A DNA stretch of 64,000 bases from an uncultured Prevotellaceae bacterium (GCA_900318815.1 ONMA01000034.1:16441-80440); one strand, 5' to 3'; counted from the stretch's first letter, positions 16,402-25,371 are shown. Notes: generated by a model not told the origin, from the sequence alone. Numbers and translations: made by a program.

Positions 16402-18483
16402 TTAAAACTCCAGCCCTATCATCAGCGACAGGTTGCGTCCGGGCTCGGGCACGTCAATCAGACGATAGTAGCTGGTGTGGTCGTAATAACGCTTGTCAAG
16501 CAGGTTGTTGGCCTGCAAAGAAGCCTTCAGCGTAGTCTTCCCCAAAGCAACGTTCTTGCCACACGAGGCGTTGAGCGTCCAATAGCCGTCGGTAGGTTTT
16601 TCGGGCGGTACAATCTCATGCTGAGCCCCGACAAAATGCGCATTCAGTCCGATGAAACCGTCGTTTTTCAGCGAATAGCGCACATCGGCATCGACCGACC
16701 ATGGCGTGGAGAAGGGCAGCGTGTAGCCCTTCTTCGGCCCCGACTGCTGGCGGGCATGGAGATACTCGCCCTTGAGCGAAGCCGTCCAATGCTCGTCGAA
16801 CCGATAGCTTGCCTCTGCCTCGAACCCCCAGCGCAGCACCTCGGCCTGCGTGTAGTGGTAGAGCTGCAGGCCCTCCACATAGTCGGAGGTGGGGTTCAGA
16901 TAGATGTAGTTGGGGAAGTAGTTCACGTAGGGTTCCACCTGAACGGTCAGTGCGTCGCCGGCCCAGAGGATGCAGGCATCCAACTGGTAGGACTCCTCCG
17001 GGTCGAGGCTTGCATTGCCCCGCTCATAGCGGAAGATGTGGTAGTTGATGCCGTCGGCTCCCAGCTCCTTGGGGATGGGCACGCGGAAACTCTTGCCCAC
17101 ATTGGCCTTCAGCACCCACTCGCCCAGGTTGTAGTTCATGCCCGCCGACCAGGTGAAGCTGTTGAAGCGGCGCTTTAGCTCGGCTGAACGCTGCTTGTAG
17201 GTAGGAACGCCGTTCACGGGAGTCTCATACCAGTCGCTGTAGCTGCTGATGTGGGTGTGGGCATGGTCAAAGCGCAGGCCCGCATTCACAATCAACTGCT
17301 CCGAGAGCTTATAGCGATCCATGACGTAGGCACCGAGGCTCGTCGTCTCGAAGTCGGGAATGATGAATCCCCAGCCGTCACGGCGGTTGTGCTGGTACTC
17401 GCCGCTAAGCCCCGTGCTGAGTGTCTGCCGGTCGCTGACCTGGTAGCGAATGCCTATCTGTCCCGTGTAGGTACTCTTGTCGAAACGACGCTCCAAAGAA
17501 CCGTCGGGCGTGGGCATGTAGCCGTGGCTGACGGGTTCCGACCGCTCCTCACGCAGATTGCGCTGATAGGCTAAGTTGCCTTCCACCGACAGGACTTCAT
17601 TGTGCCACGTGGTGTGGCTGAGTACCTTCAGGTGATTGACCCACTGATAGGGCAGGTCGATGTCGCGGGGCGAACGGTCGTAGTCAATGTTGGAAAGACG
17701 GACCTCCAGCCCGTGGGCGTTGGCAAAGAAGCCGCTCTTCGAGTAGGAGTCGGAGACGCGCACGTCGGTGTGGAAGTTATAGCCCGCATAGCCCAGAGTC
17801 ACGCTGCCGTCGCGTTCCAGTCCTGCGGTGTTGCGCAGCCGCTGGTCCTTCAGCCGGATATAATAGGAATAGTACTGTATGCTGTCGGTGGGCACCCGGT
17901 AGTCGGCATAGTCGATGAGCGTCACGTTGGCGCGATAGAAGAAACGACCCTTGCGCCCGCCCACCTTGGCCGACAGTCCTAACGACTCGTTGTTACTGCG
18001 GGCAAACACCTCGGCACAGCCCTGGAAGGGAGCCGTTGGCAGGTGGTTGGTGTAGAGGCTGAGTACGCCGCCGATGGCGTCGCTGCCATAGAGCAGGGCC
18101 GCCGGTCCCTTGATGACCTCGGCGCGGTCGATGGCAAACTGGTCAATCTCCAGCCCGTGGTCGTCGCCCCACTGCTGTCCCTCGTGCTTGATGCCGTCCT
18201 CCGTGACGGCCAGGCGGTTGAAGCCTAACCCGCGGATGGCAGGCTTGGACTGTCCGCTGCCGATGGACATGGCCTTCACGCCCGGAATCTGCTCCAGGCT
18301 CTGCATCAGACTGCCCGAGAAATGCTGTTCCAGATAGTCGTGGCTCACCTGCACGGCACTCTGTGATGACTTCATCTGGAAGTCGCGCTGCGACTTACCC
18401 GTCACCGTGACACCCTGCAGCGTGATAACGCTGTCAGGGGCGGCGCATGACAGCACAGCCACAGCCAATAATGTTGTTATCAT
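16402..18483 (-). CDS. TonB-dependent outer-membrane receptor, probable metal uptake
   Basis: A 693-aa receptor with a signal peptide, a plug domain (about residues 38-145, IPGVKAMSIGSGQSKPAIRG and VIKGPAALLYGSDAIGGVL) and a 22-strand-type beta barrel ending in the aromatic NLSLMIGLEF. Near the plug there is IKHEGQQWGDDHGLEID, rich in possible metal ligands. Neighbouring a small Cys/His membrane protein and a His-rich lipoprotein, it fits a ZnuD-like metal transporter. That substrate is inference. Confidence 0.88.
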   Translation of the reverse strand: MITTLLAVAVLSCAAPDSVITLQGVTVTGKSQRDFQMKSSQSAVQVSHDYLEQHFSGSLMQSLEQIPGVKAMSIGSGQSKPAIRGLGFNRLAVTEDGIKHEGQQWGDDHGLEIDQFAIDRAEVIKGPAALLYGSDAIGGVLSLYTNHLPTAPFQGCAEVFARSNNESLGLSAKVGGRKGRFFYRANVTLIDYADYRVPTDSIQYYSYYIRLKDQRLRNTAGLERDGSVTLGYAGYNFHTDVRVSDSYSKSGFFANAHGLEVRLSNIDYDRSPRDIDLPYQWVNHLKVLSHTTWHNEVLSVEGNLAYQRNLREERSEPVSHGYMPTPDGSLERRFDKSTYTGQIGIRYQVSDRQTLSTGLSGEYQHNRRDGWGFIIPDFETTSLGAYVMDRYKLSEQLIVNAGLRFDHAHTHISSYSDWYETPVNGVPTYKQRSAELKRRFNSFTWSAGMNYNLGEWVLKANVGKSFRVPIPKELGADGINYHIFRYERGNASLDPEESYQLDACILWAGDALTVQVEPYVNYFPNYIYLNPTSDYVEGLQLYHYTQAEVLRWGFEAEASYRFDEHWTASLKGEYLHARQQSGPKKGYTLPFSTPWSVDADVRYSLKNDGFIGLNAHFVGAQHEIVPPEKPTDGYWTLNASCGKNVALGKTTLKASLQANNLLDKRYYDHTSYYRLIDVPEPGRNLSLMIGLEF

Positions 18484-18525
18484 GTCTGTTGTGTTGCTTT
18501 ATTGTGGTTTGAATAGAAAACGTCT

Positions 18526-18876
18526 TCAAACACAATAAGGCGGCGCACGCGAACAACGGCTGTTCCTTTCGCCTACGGCTACACGCTGCCGATAGTACAG
18601 GAAGGGAACAGCCGTTGCGGGAAGCAGGACGGCCAGCGTAACCGCAGCGGCCAGCACATAGGTGACACTATGCAGCTGGCACAGCACGCAGTCGTGCATG
18701 GCGGCCTGAGTGGCTGAGAGGTGACCTGAGTGGGGCAGATGGTTGGCGCACTGATAGCACTGGCTGTCCTCGTACATCTCCAAAGGATGTACGTGCAGCG
18801 ACAGTACCGCCATCATCATGACGTAGACTGTCAGCAACAGCCATGCCGCCCGGCGTCGGGTCATCTCAGTCTTCAT
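18526..18876 (-). CDS. Small Cys/His-rich membrane protein (DUF2946-like)
   Basis: 116 aa: an N-terminal membrane helix (WLLLTVYVMMMAVLSLHVH), a soluble part with CYQCANHLPHSGH and HDCVLCQLH pairs, and a second membrane helix (AAAVTLAVLLPATAVPFLYY). Such small proteins with HVH and CxxC motifs accompany metal-uptake receptors in Bacteroidetes. It lies 42 nt upstream of the TonB receptor gene in the same direction. Family assignment is by general resemblance only. Confidence 0.65.
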   Translation of the reverse strand: MKTEMTRRRAAWLLLTVYVMMMAVLSLHVHPLEMYEDSQCYQCANHLPHSGHLSATQAAMHDCVLCQLHSVTYVLAAAVTLAVLLPATAVPFLYYRQRVAVGERNSRCSRAPPYCV

Positions 18877-18885
18877 CGTTCATTA

Positions 18886-19294
18886 CCACTTTTTTTTAAA
18901 ACCACGAATTTCACGAATTACCATGCGGATAATAATTAATACAAGTTTCGAAAGTTCTTTTAAACAACGGATTGCACGGATTATACGGATTTGGGGCTAC
19001 GCGATGTTATTGCCATTTCACGGATTATCATCGGATTGACAATCCGTATAATCCGTGTAATCCGTTGTTCTTATTCATACTTGCGAAAGTTGAGTAATTA
19101 ATTTCACGAATGGTCGTAAACGACCGACGAATTTCACTAATTTTGGCTGCGCAGCCAATTCTTTGCAAGCAAAGCGACCAAGGTCGAGCGCGTGTAATTC
19201 GTTGCATCTTTAGATGCATTCGTGAAATGCTGGTCTGCATAGAAAAAATTCGTGTAATTCGTGAAATTCGTGGTTTTAAAAAGGTGGGTAACTT
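18886..19294. repeat. Main palindromic element, copy E2, carrying a nested second element
   Basis: Left arm CCACGAATTTCACGAATTAC and right arm ending CGTGGTTTTAAAAAGGTGGG, with internal modules as in other copies (GGTCGTAAACGACC, TTGGCTGCGCAGCCAA, reversed GACCAAGGTCGAGCGCG). A different palindromic element is inserted at 18941-19094 and splits it. The right end is 4 nt from the rseP stop, and the left end 10 nt from the start of the small membrane protein gene. Confidence 0.9.
18941..19094 (-). mobile_element. Nested 154-bp palindromic element (MITE-like), copy 1
   Basis: On the minus strand it starts CTCAACTTTCGCAAGTATG and ends GAACTTTCGAAACTTGT, with inner inverted repeats AACAACGGATT and CACGGATTATACGGAT. 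It is flanked by direct repeats TAATTAAT (18933-18940 and 19095-19102). Copy E8 of the host element (around 40170) shows the uninterrupted site with one TAATTAAT. No coding capacity. Confidence 0.85.
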
Positions 19295-19297
19295 CAG

Positions 19298-20752
19298 TTA
19301 ATAATAGCCCAGCCAGCGCAGGATGTCGTTCAGGTTGGCCACGACCATGAGCAGGATGAGTATGCCGAAGCCCACGTACTCGGCCCTGATCATGAACTGT
19401 TCGGAGGGTTTGCGGCGGGTGACCATCTCATAGAAGAGGAAGAGGACGTGACCGCCGTCGAGTGCGGGGATAGGCAGGATGTTCATGAAGGCCAGGATGA
19501 TAGAGAGGAAGGCCGTCATCTTCCAGAACATGTACCAGTCCCACATCGGCGGGAACAGCGAGCCGATGGCCCCAAAGCCGCCCAGCGACTTGGCTCCGTC
19601 GGCAGTGAACACATACTTCATGTCGTCGACGTAGGAGGCCAGCACATGCACGCCGTAGCTGATGCCTGCGGGGAAGCTCTCGAAGAAGCCATACTCCACG
19701 TTGACGGGTTTGTAGAGCGAACTGAGATAGCGGGGCATGAAGCCTAACTTCAGGTCCTCGGTCAGCACGACCTCCTTGGTGAAAGTCCCCATCTGCGACT
19801 GCACCGTAGTGGCCAGCATTTTCTTGTCGTTGACCACCATCGAGTCGTTGGCGATGGTGTCGCGCTGCCAGCCTAAATAGGTGAGCATGATGGTTCTCAC
19901 CTTCAGGCTGTCCTCATGGGTCTTGGCCGAGGTCATCTGGTCATTCAGCCGTCCCAGCTCATAGAGGAAGGTGTTATGCGAATCTACCGGTCGACCGTTG
20001 ATAGCCAGGATCTTGAAGCCGCTTTCCAGTCCTATCCGGGCCGCAGGCGTACCAGGCAGGACACTGTCTATCACGTTGGGCAGGAACGGTTCGAAGAAGC
20101 GCGGCTCACTCTTCAGCATGTCGAGCAGGTTCAGGTCGCCTGGCAGACTGAGGTGCATGCGCTTGCCTTCGCGCTCAATCTCCACGTCGTGCGCCTCGGA
20201 GACGGAACGGTAGAGGTCGGCAGAGAAGTCCTTGAAGGGCTTGCCGTCGGCACTGATCAGCTTGTCCCCGTCCTGGAAGCCCATCGCCTTGGCCTCTTCG
20301 CTGAACTTCATGGCTATCTGCCCAGCAGGGATGTACTGGTCGCCCCAGGCGAAGAGAATCATGGAGTAGATGAACAGGGCCAGCAGGAAGTTGACCAGCA
20401 CGCCGCCAACCATGATGAGCAGGCGCTGCCAGACGGGCTTGGCGCGAAACTCCCACGGCTGTACGGGCTGCTTCATCTGTTCGGTGTCGAAGCTCTCGTC
20501 GATCATGCCCGAAATCTTGCAGTAGCCGCCCAAGGGCAGCCATCCCACGCCATATTCGGTGTCGCTGTTCTTCGGCTTGAAGCTGAACAGCTTACCTTTC
20601 CACTTGCCTATGCCAAGGTCGAAGAAGAGGAAGAACTTCTCGACGCGCACGCCGAAAAGCTTGGAGAAGAAGAAATGTCCGCCCTCGTGGAGCAGAACCA
20701 GCAGGCTTATAGCCAGCATGAATTGTAATAGTCTTATCAGAAAAACGTCCAT
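19298..20752 (-). CDS. rseP: Site-2 intramembrane zinc metalloprotease RseP
   Basis: A 484-aa S2P-family protease, which cleaves membrane-anchored anti-sigma factors. The zinc motif HEGGH is in the first helix (LLHEGGHFFFSK). A membrane helix (LLIMVGGVLVNFLLALFIYS), two PDZ-like domains and the LDG motif (PIPALDGGHVLF) follow. The stop is at 19298 and the gene starts 7 nt after dxr, so it is co-transcribed with isoprenoid and envelope genes. Confidence 0.95.
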   Translation of the reverse strand: MDVFLIRLLQFMLAISLLVLLHEGGHFFFSKLFGVRVEKFFLFFDLGIGKWKGKLFSFKPKNSDTEYGVGWLPLGGYCKISGMIDESFDTEQMKQPVQPWEFRAKPVWQRLLIMVGGVLVNFLLALFIYSMILFAWGDQYIPAGQIAMKFSEEAKAMGFQDGDKLISADGKPFKDFSADLYRSVSEAHDVEIEREGKRMHLSLPGDLNLLDMLKSEPRFFEPFLPNVIDSVLPGTPAARIGLESGFKILAINGRPVDSHNTFLYELGRLNDQMTSAKTHEDSLKVRTIMLTYLGWQRDTIANDSMVVNDKKMLATTVQSQMGTFTKEVVLTEDLKLGFMPRYLSSLYKPVNVEYGFFESFPAGISYGVHVLASYVDDMKYVFTADGAKSLGGFGAIGSLFPPMWDWYMFWKMTAFLSIILAFMNILPIPALDGGHVLFLFYEMVTRRKPSEQFMIRAEYVGFGILILLMVVANLNDILRWLGYY

Positions 20753-20759
20753 TGTGTAT

Positions 20760-21917
20760 TTAGGGCTTTAGTAATTCACTTGCTATGCGCCTTGCCTCGG
20801 CATCGGTCTGCACGTAGTCCTCGTAGGTGGGCTTGGCCACGAACGGGGCACGCTCCATGGTCTGGGCAATGACGTCGCCCATTTGCAGGAAGCGGCAGCG
20901 GTCTTCAAGGAAGGCGCGGTTCACGATTTCATTGGCCGCATTGACGATGCAGGGCATGTTGCCGCCCCGTCGGATGGCCTCGTAGGCCATGGCCAGGCAG
21001 CGGAACTTCCCGAGGTCTGGCTCGAAGAACTCCAGCTTCTGTGCGGCGAAGAGGTCCAGCTTGTTGCCACTCAGCGGCAACCTGTGGGGGAAGGAGAAGG
21101 CGTACTGGATGGGCAGGCGCATGTCGGGCACGCCGAGCTGGGCCTTCACGCTGCCGTCCTGGAACTGCACGGCACTGTGTACTATCGACTGCGGGTGTAC
21201 GAGCACCTGTATCTGTTCGGCACCGACGCCGAAGAGCCACTTGGCCTCGATGACCTCGAAGCCCTTGTTCATCATCGAGGCCGAGTCGATGGTAATCTTC
21301 GCCCCCATGTCCCATGTGGGGTGGCGCAGGGCGTCGGCCTTGGTCACGTGGGCAATCTCCTCCAGCGTCTTCGTGCGGAAGGGACCGCCCGAGGCCGTAA
21401 GCAGAATCTTGTCAATCTCGTTTCCGTTCTCGCCCACCAGACTCTGGAAGATGGCCGAGTGCTCGCTGTCCACGGGCAGGATGGGCGTGTGGTACTGCTG
21501 TGCCAACTGGCAGATCAGCTCGCCGGCCACGACGAGCGTCTCCTTGTTGGCCAGGCAGATGGTCTTTCCCGCCTTGATGGCGTGGATGGTGGGCGAAAGT
21601 CCGGCAAAGCCCACCATGGCGGTGAGCACCATGTCGATGGGGCCAGCCTCAACAATCTCGTCGAGGGCGCGAACACCGGCATAGACCTTCACGTCGGGCA
21701 GGTCGCTCAACAGCCGTTGCAGCTCGTCGCGTCGCTGTTCGTTGGCAATGACCACGGCAGCGGGATGATGGCGGTGGGCCTGCTCGGCCAGCAGTTCCAC
21801 CTTGTTATTGGCCGTCAGGCAGTAAACTTCATACAGGTCGCTGTGCTCCTCAATGACCTGGAGCGCCTGCGTGCCTATGCTGCCTGTGGAACCCAGAATA
21901 GCTATCTGTCTTTTCAT
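20760..21917 (-). CDS. dxr: 1-deoxy-D-xylulose 5-phosphate reductoisomerase
   Basis: Second enzyme of the MEP pathway, making 2-C-methyl-D-erythritol 4-phosphate for isoprenoid and undecaprenyl synthesis. The 385-aa protein has the NADPH-binding start ILGSTGSIGTQAL, the LANKETLVVAGE motif, the PVDSEHSAIFQ metal-binding motif and the SASGGPF-like TASGGPFR loop. It lies upstream of rseP in the same operon. Confidence 0.97.
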   Translation of the reverse strand: MKRQIAILGSTGSIGTQALQVIEEHSDLYEVYCLTANNKVELLAEQAHRHHPAAVVIANEQRRDELQRLLSDLPDVKVYAGVRALDEIVEAGPIDMVLTAMVGFAGLSPTIHAIKAGKTICLANKETLVVAGELICQLAQQYHTPILPVDSEHSAIFQSLVGENGNEIDKILLTASGGPFRTKTLEEIAHVTKADALRHPTWDMGAKITIDSASMMNKGFEVIEAKWLFGVGAEQIQVLVHPQSIVHSAVQFQDGSVKAQLGVPDMRLPIQYAFSFPHRLPLSGNKLDLFAAQKLEFFEPDLGKFRCLAMAYEAIRRGGNMPCIVNAANEIVNRAFLEDRCRFLQMGDVIAQTMERAPFVAKPTYEDYVQTDAEARRIASELLKP

Positions 21918-21954
21918 ATAGTAACTTCTATTTATTCGTTAATGGTGCGCCGTC

Positions 21955-22061
21955 TCTCCCCTCCCTTGTAGGGGAGGGGTTGGGGGTGGGGTCAGTATCT
22001 TCTTCGTTAACAGGACAATACAGACCCCACCCCTGCCCCTCCCCTTGAAGGGAGGGGAGTG
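21955..22061. repeat. G/C-tract inverted repeat
   Basis: CTCCCCTCCCTTGTAGGGGA and GGGGTTGGGGGTGGGGTC on the left face GACCCCACCCCTGCCCCTCC and CCTTGAAGGGAGGGGAG on the right, with a short AT-rich centre. It lies in the 233-nt gap between dxr and rimM, next to the half copy of the main repeat. It belongs to a different family from the main repeat. Confidence 0.75.
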
Positions 22062-22108
22062 GCTGCGCGTAGTTTTAGCAATTTATATAACATATCATAT
22101 AATACTTA

Positions 22109-22150
22109 ATTTGCGAAATTAGCGAAATTCGTGGTTTTAAAAAGGGTGGG
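22109..22150. repeat. Main palindromic element, right arm only (E3)
   Basis: GCGAAATTAGCGAAATTCGT, then GGTTTTAAAAAGGGTGGG, equals the right terminal arm of the full copies. The left arm and centre are missing. It ends exactly at the rimM stop codon. Confidence 0.75.
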
Positions 22151-22660
22151 TTAAAGGGAGAGGAGACCGTCGGGCAGCGTCATGCGTATCTGCCGCTTCT
22201 TCTGGTCAATCTCCGTGACCAGGTCATCGGCGGCGGGGATGAGCGTGCCGTCCTCCAGTTCGAAGAGTACGTTGGCCGTCTGGTCGTCAATGGCAGCAAT
22301 GCGGCCCACCAACTGGCCGGTGGTTGCTTCTATCAGGTCGAAGCCCACGAGGAAGGAGAAAGTGACCGGCCCCTCTTCGACGGGCACGAGGGCGTGGGGG
22401 AAGTAGACGTCGCAGTTGGTCAACTCGCGGGCACGCTCCTGGGTGTCGATATCCTCAAACTTCATGATTGCGGTGCTGTCACTGCGGAAGCGGTACTCCT
22501 CGATGAAGAAAGGCACGAGTATGCCGTCGACCTCGAGCACGAGATAGTCGGCATCAACACGGTCGAACACGTCATCGTCGAACATGAACGTGATTTCGCC
22601 CTTCACGCCATGCACCTTGCCCAAACGGCCAATCTTGTAGACATCTTCCTTTCTTATCAT
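22151..22660 (-). CDS. rimM: Ribosome maturation factor RimM
   Basis: A 169-aa protein that binds ribosomal protein S19 and assists 16S rRNA processing in the 30S head. The N-terminal RimM domain begins KIGRLGKVHGVKGEI, and the C-terminal PRC-barrel includes LIPAADDLVTEID. The first codon overlaps the murA stop (ATGA), so it is translationally coupled to murA. Confidence 0.95.
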   Translation of the reverse strand: MIRKEDVYKIGRLGKVHGVKGEITFMFDDDVFDRVDADYLVLEVDGILVPFFIEEYRFRSDSTAIMKFEDIDTQERARELTNCDVYFPHALVPVEEGPVTFSFLVGFDLIEATTGQLVGRIAAIDDQTANVLFELEDGTLIPAADDLVTEIDQKKRQIRMTLPDGLLSL

Positions 22661-23997
22661 ACTTTTTCTCTCGTTATATGGGCACCAAGCGCATTGAGCC
22701 GCAACTCTATGTCCTCGTAGCCGCGGTCTATCTGCTCGATGTTGTCAATACGACTGGTTCCGTTGGCACTCAGGGCGGCAATGAGCAGGGCAATGCCTGC
22801 ACGGATGTCGGGGCTCGACATGCGTCCGGCCCGCAGCAGCCCCTTCCGACCGTGGCCCACGACCACGGCACGGTGCGGGTCGCAGAGGATAATCTGGGCA
22901 CCCATGTCGATGAGCTTGTCGACGAAGAACAGGCGGCTCTCGAACATCTTCTGGTGGATGAGCACCGACCCTTCGGCCTGCGTGGCCACGGTGATAAGTA
23001 CCGACAGCAGGTCGGGCGTCAGGCCGGGCCAGGGGGCATCGGCCAGCGTCATGATGGTGCCGTCAATGAATTTCTGCACCTCGTAGCCGTCCTGCCCGGG
23101 AATGTAGAGGTCGTCGCCCTGCACCTCAACCTGCACGCCCAACCGGCAGAAGGCTTCGGGAATAAGCCCTAAGTTCTGCAGCGACACCTCCTTGATAAGT
23201 ACGCCGTTGCCCACCATGGCTGCCATGCCGATGAACGACCCCACCTCAATCATGTCGGGCAGGATGGTATGCTCCGCGCCGTGCAGCCGGTCAACGCCCT
23301 CAATGGTGAGCAGGTTAGAGGCAATGCCGCTGATGCGGGCCCCCATGTGGTTAAGCATGCGGCAGAGCTGCTGCACGTAAGGCTCGCAGGCCGCATTATA
23401 GATAGTGGTGGTGCCCTGCGCCATGACAGCGGCCATGACGATGTTGGCCGTGCCGGTGACGCTGGCCTCGTCGAGCAGCATGTAAGTGCCCCGCAGGGTG
23501 TTGGCCGACGGGCGATGAGTGGCGACCGGCAGCGCGGTAATCTCGTAGACGTCGCGGCCCTCCACATGCCTGAACTGAGCGCCTAACTCCTTGAATCCTA
23601 AGAAGTGGGTGTCTAATCGGCGGCGGCCTATCTTGTCGCCGCCGGGCTTGGTGACCACGGCCTTACCCATGCGGGACAGTAGCGGGCCAATCATGAGTAC
23701 CGAACCGCGCAGCTGGGCACACTTACGCACAAACTCGTCGCTCTCCAAGTACTCCAGTCTCAGGTGGTCGGCCTGGAACACATAATCATTCCTCGACAGG
23801 CGTTCCACCCTGACGCCCACGTCGCGCAGCAGCTGGATCAGGTTCTGCACGTCGCGTATGTCGGGGATGTTATGCACCGTGACAGGCTCATCGGTCAGCA
23901 GCGAGGCACAGATGACCTGCAGGGCCTCGTTCTTCGCTCCCTGCGGCCTGATGGTTCCCGTCAGCGGGTGTCCGCCTTCAATGATAAATGCAGCCAT
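22657..23997 (-). CDS. murA: UDP-N-acetylglucosamine 1-carboxyvinyltransferase, Asp-type active site
   Basis: First committed enzyme of peptidoglycan synthesis, adding enolpyruvate from PEP to UDP-GlcNAc. The 446-aa EPSP-synthase-like fold has the conserved GAKNEAL start region and RGSVLMIGPLLSRMG. In the active-site loop the usual Cys (E. coli Cys115, PGGCxIG) is replaced by Asp121 (TKPGGDKIGRR). In other bacteria this change makes the enzyme insensitive to fosfomycin. It lies between DUF4290 and rimM in one operon. Confidence 0.96.
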   Translation of the reverse strand: MAAFIIEGGHPLTGTIRPQGAKNEALQVICASLLTDEPVTVHNIPDIRDVQNLIQLLRDVGVRVERLSRNDYVFQADHLRLEYLESDEFVRKCAQLRGSVLMIGPLLSRMGKAVVTKPGGDKIGRRRLDTHFLGFKELGAQFRHVEGRDVYEITALPVATHRPSANTLRGTYMLLDEASVTGTANIVMAAVMAQGTTTIYNAACEPYVQQLCRMLNHMGARISGIASNLLTIEGVDRLHGAEHTILPDMIEVGSFIGMAAMVGNGVLIKEVSLQNLGLIPEAFCRLGVQVEVQGDDLYIPGQDGYEVQKFIDGTIMTLADAPWPGLTPDLLSVLITVATQAEGSVLIHQKMFESRLFFVDKLIDMGAQIILCDPHRAVVVGHGRKGLLRAGRMSSPDIRAGIALLIAALSANGTSRIDNIEQIDRGYEDIELRLNALGAHITREKV

Positions 23998-24001
23998 TCG
24001 C

Positions 24002-24601
24002 CTATTTTCTCTTCTTGTTCCGTCTGGGCTCGTCGCTGGTCTGTTCCCTGATGCCGACCGACAGCTTTCTCATGTCGAGCTGCACGACACCATCGGTGAG
24101 GCGGCTCAGGTCGTCGACCACCTTCTCGTCGGCTATCGAGCCGTGTCCCCACTGCATCAGGTCGCGCTTCATCTGGTTGGCCGTCAGCCGTGCCAGCTCG
24201 TCGCGGTCCTTGCCCGCAGGCATGGTCTTCAGCTTCTCGCAGAGTTCCTCTATCAGGCGGCCGTAGTGGCGCAGCCGGATGCGTGTCTGCGGCAGCGGCA
24301 TGGGCTGCGGCTTGCTGTGTATGTTCTCGGCCTCGCTCACGTCGTAGGGCCAGTCAATATCAAGCTGCTTGTGGCTCATCAGATAGAGATGGTCCCAGAG
24401 GGTCTGCTTGTAGTTGGTGTTCTCACGAATCTGGGGCACCTTGGTCTCCATCAGCTTGACGATGGTCTTGGCACAGCGCAGCCGTTCTCCCCTGTCGGGA
24501 AGCCCCACGGCCACCTCGACCATTTTCTGTATCTCACGGCCATACTCTGGCAACTGCAGCGCCTCGCGCTGGGTGTTGTAGTCTAATCCTTGTATGTTCA
24601 T
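24002..24601 (-). CDS. DUF4290 domain protein
   Basis: 199 aa, beginning MNIQGLDYNTQREALQLPEY, the typical start of the DUF4290 family found throughout Bacteroidetes. It is soluble and helical with a basic Lys/Arg tail. Function unknown. It is placed between tsaB and murA with a 4-nt gap to murA, so it is part of this cell-envelope/translation operon. Confidence 0.88.
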   Translation of the reverse strand: MNIQGLDYNTQREALQLPEYGREIQKMVEVAVGLPDRGERLRCAKTIVKLMETKVPQIRENTNYKQTLWDHLYLMSHKQLDIDWPYDVSEAENIHSKPQPMPLPQTRIRLRHYGRLIEELCEKLKTMPAGKDRDELARLTANQMKRDLMQWGHGSIADEKVVDDLSRLTDGVVQLDMRKLSVGIREQTSDEPRRNKKRK

Positions 24602-24622
24602 AATCTTGATGAATCTACATGC

Positions 24623-25321
24623 TTATAATAGTTTCTTGGGCATCTTTGCCACGTAGTCCTTCAGGTAGAAGGGTTCGAAATAGGCCACGTCCTCGGTCTG
24701 CCCGTTCAGCAGGCGGCGCTCGGCCAGCGGCTGCATCCACTTGGCCAGCGGCTCAATGCCCTCGATGTAGTGGGCGTTGGGGTGGCCAATGGTCTCCATG
24801 CACTTCTGTGCGCCGTTGCCGAAGAAGTAGACGGGGTGCCGGTCGAGCCACTCCCTGTAGGTGTCGCCGTCCACGATGTCGGCCTGCACGCCTCGCACCG
24901 GACGCAGGGCACGGTCGTACACCCCGGCAAACACCTCCATGCGACGGGCATCGAGCATGGGGCACAGCAGCGCGTCCTCCTCCAAGTCGGGATAGCGCAG
25001 CAGCACGGGCACGCAGAGCAGTTCGAGCGTGGGCACGCCGATGAGCTGCAGGTCGCGGCCGAAGCAGATACCCTTGGCCATCGACACGCCGATGCGCAGT
25101 CCCGTATAGGAACCCGGCCCGCAGCTCACGGCCACGGCATCGAAGGGGATGGCATGGCTGTCGGTGAACGACATGGCCTCGTCGATCATCGAGCCTAACC
25201 GCTCGGCGGCAGCACCCTTCTGCTCTGTGCGTTCCTCCTCATGATAGATGACCTGCGAGTCCTCGCTCACGGCCACCGAGCACACGGCGGTGCTCGTCTC
25301 AATATGCAGTATGCAAGACAT
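24623..25321 (-). CDS. tsaB: tRNA N6-threonylcarbamoyladenosine biosynthesis protein TsaB
   Basis: A 232-aa ASKHA-fold protein, the partner that activates TsaD for t6A37 modification of ANN-decoding tRNAs. Typical motifs are ILHIETSTAVCSVAV at the start and AVSCGPGSYTGLRIGVSMAKG. The open frame continues 8 codons upstream, but MSCILHIETS at 25321 is the family start. It is the first gene of the tsaB-DUF4290-murA-rimM-dxr-rseP series. Confidence 0.94.
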   Translation of the reverse strand: MSCILHIETSTAVCSVAVSEDSQVIYHEEERTEQKGAAAERLGSMIDEAMSFTDSHAIPFDAVAVSCGPGSYTGLRIGVSMAKGICFGRDLQLIGVPTLELLCVPVLLRYPDLEEDALLCPMLDARRMEVFAGVYDRALRPVRGVQADIVDGDTYREWLDRHPVYFFGNGAQKCMETIGHPNAHYIEGIEPLAKWMQPLAERRLLNGQTEDVAYFEPFYLKDYVAKMPKKLL

Positions 25322-25362
25322 CTTTCTTAATCCCGATTTATGCAATTATCGTTTTTAAAGGT

Positions 25363-25371
25363 GCAAAGTTA
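25363..25371 (-). promoter_or_regulatory. -7 promoter box for the tsaB operon
   Basis: Minus strand reads TAACTTTGC, matching TAnnTTTG, 41 nt before the tsaB start. It faces away from the box at 25448 that serves the pseudouridine synthase. Confidence 0.5.
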
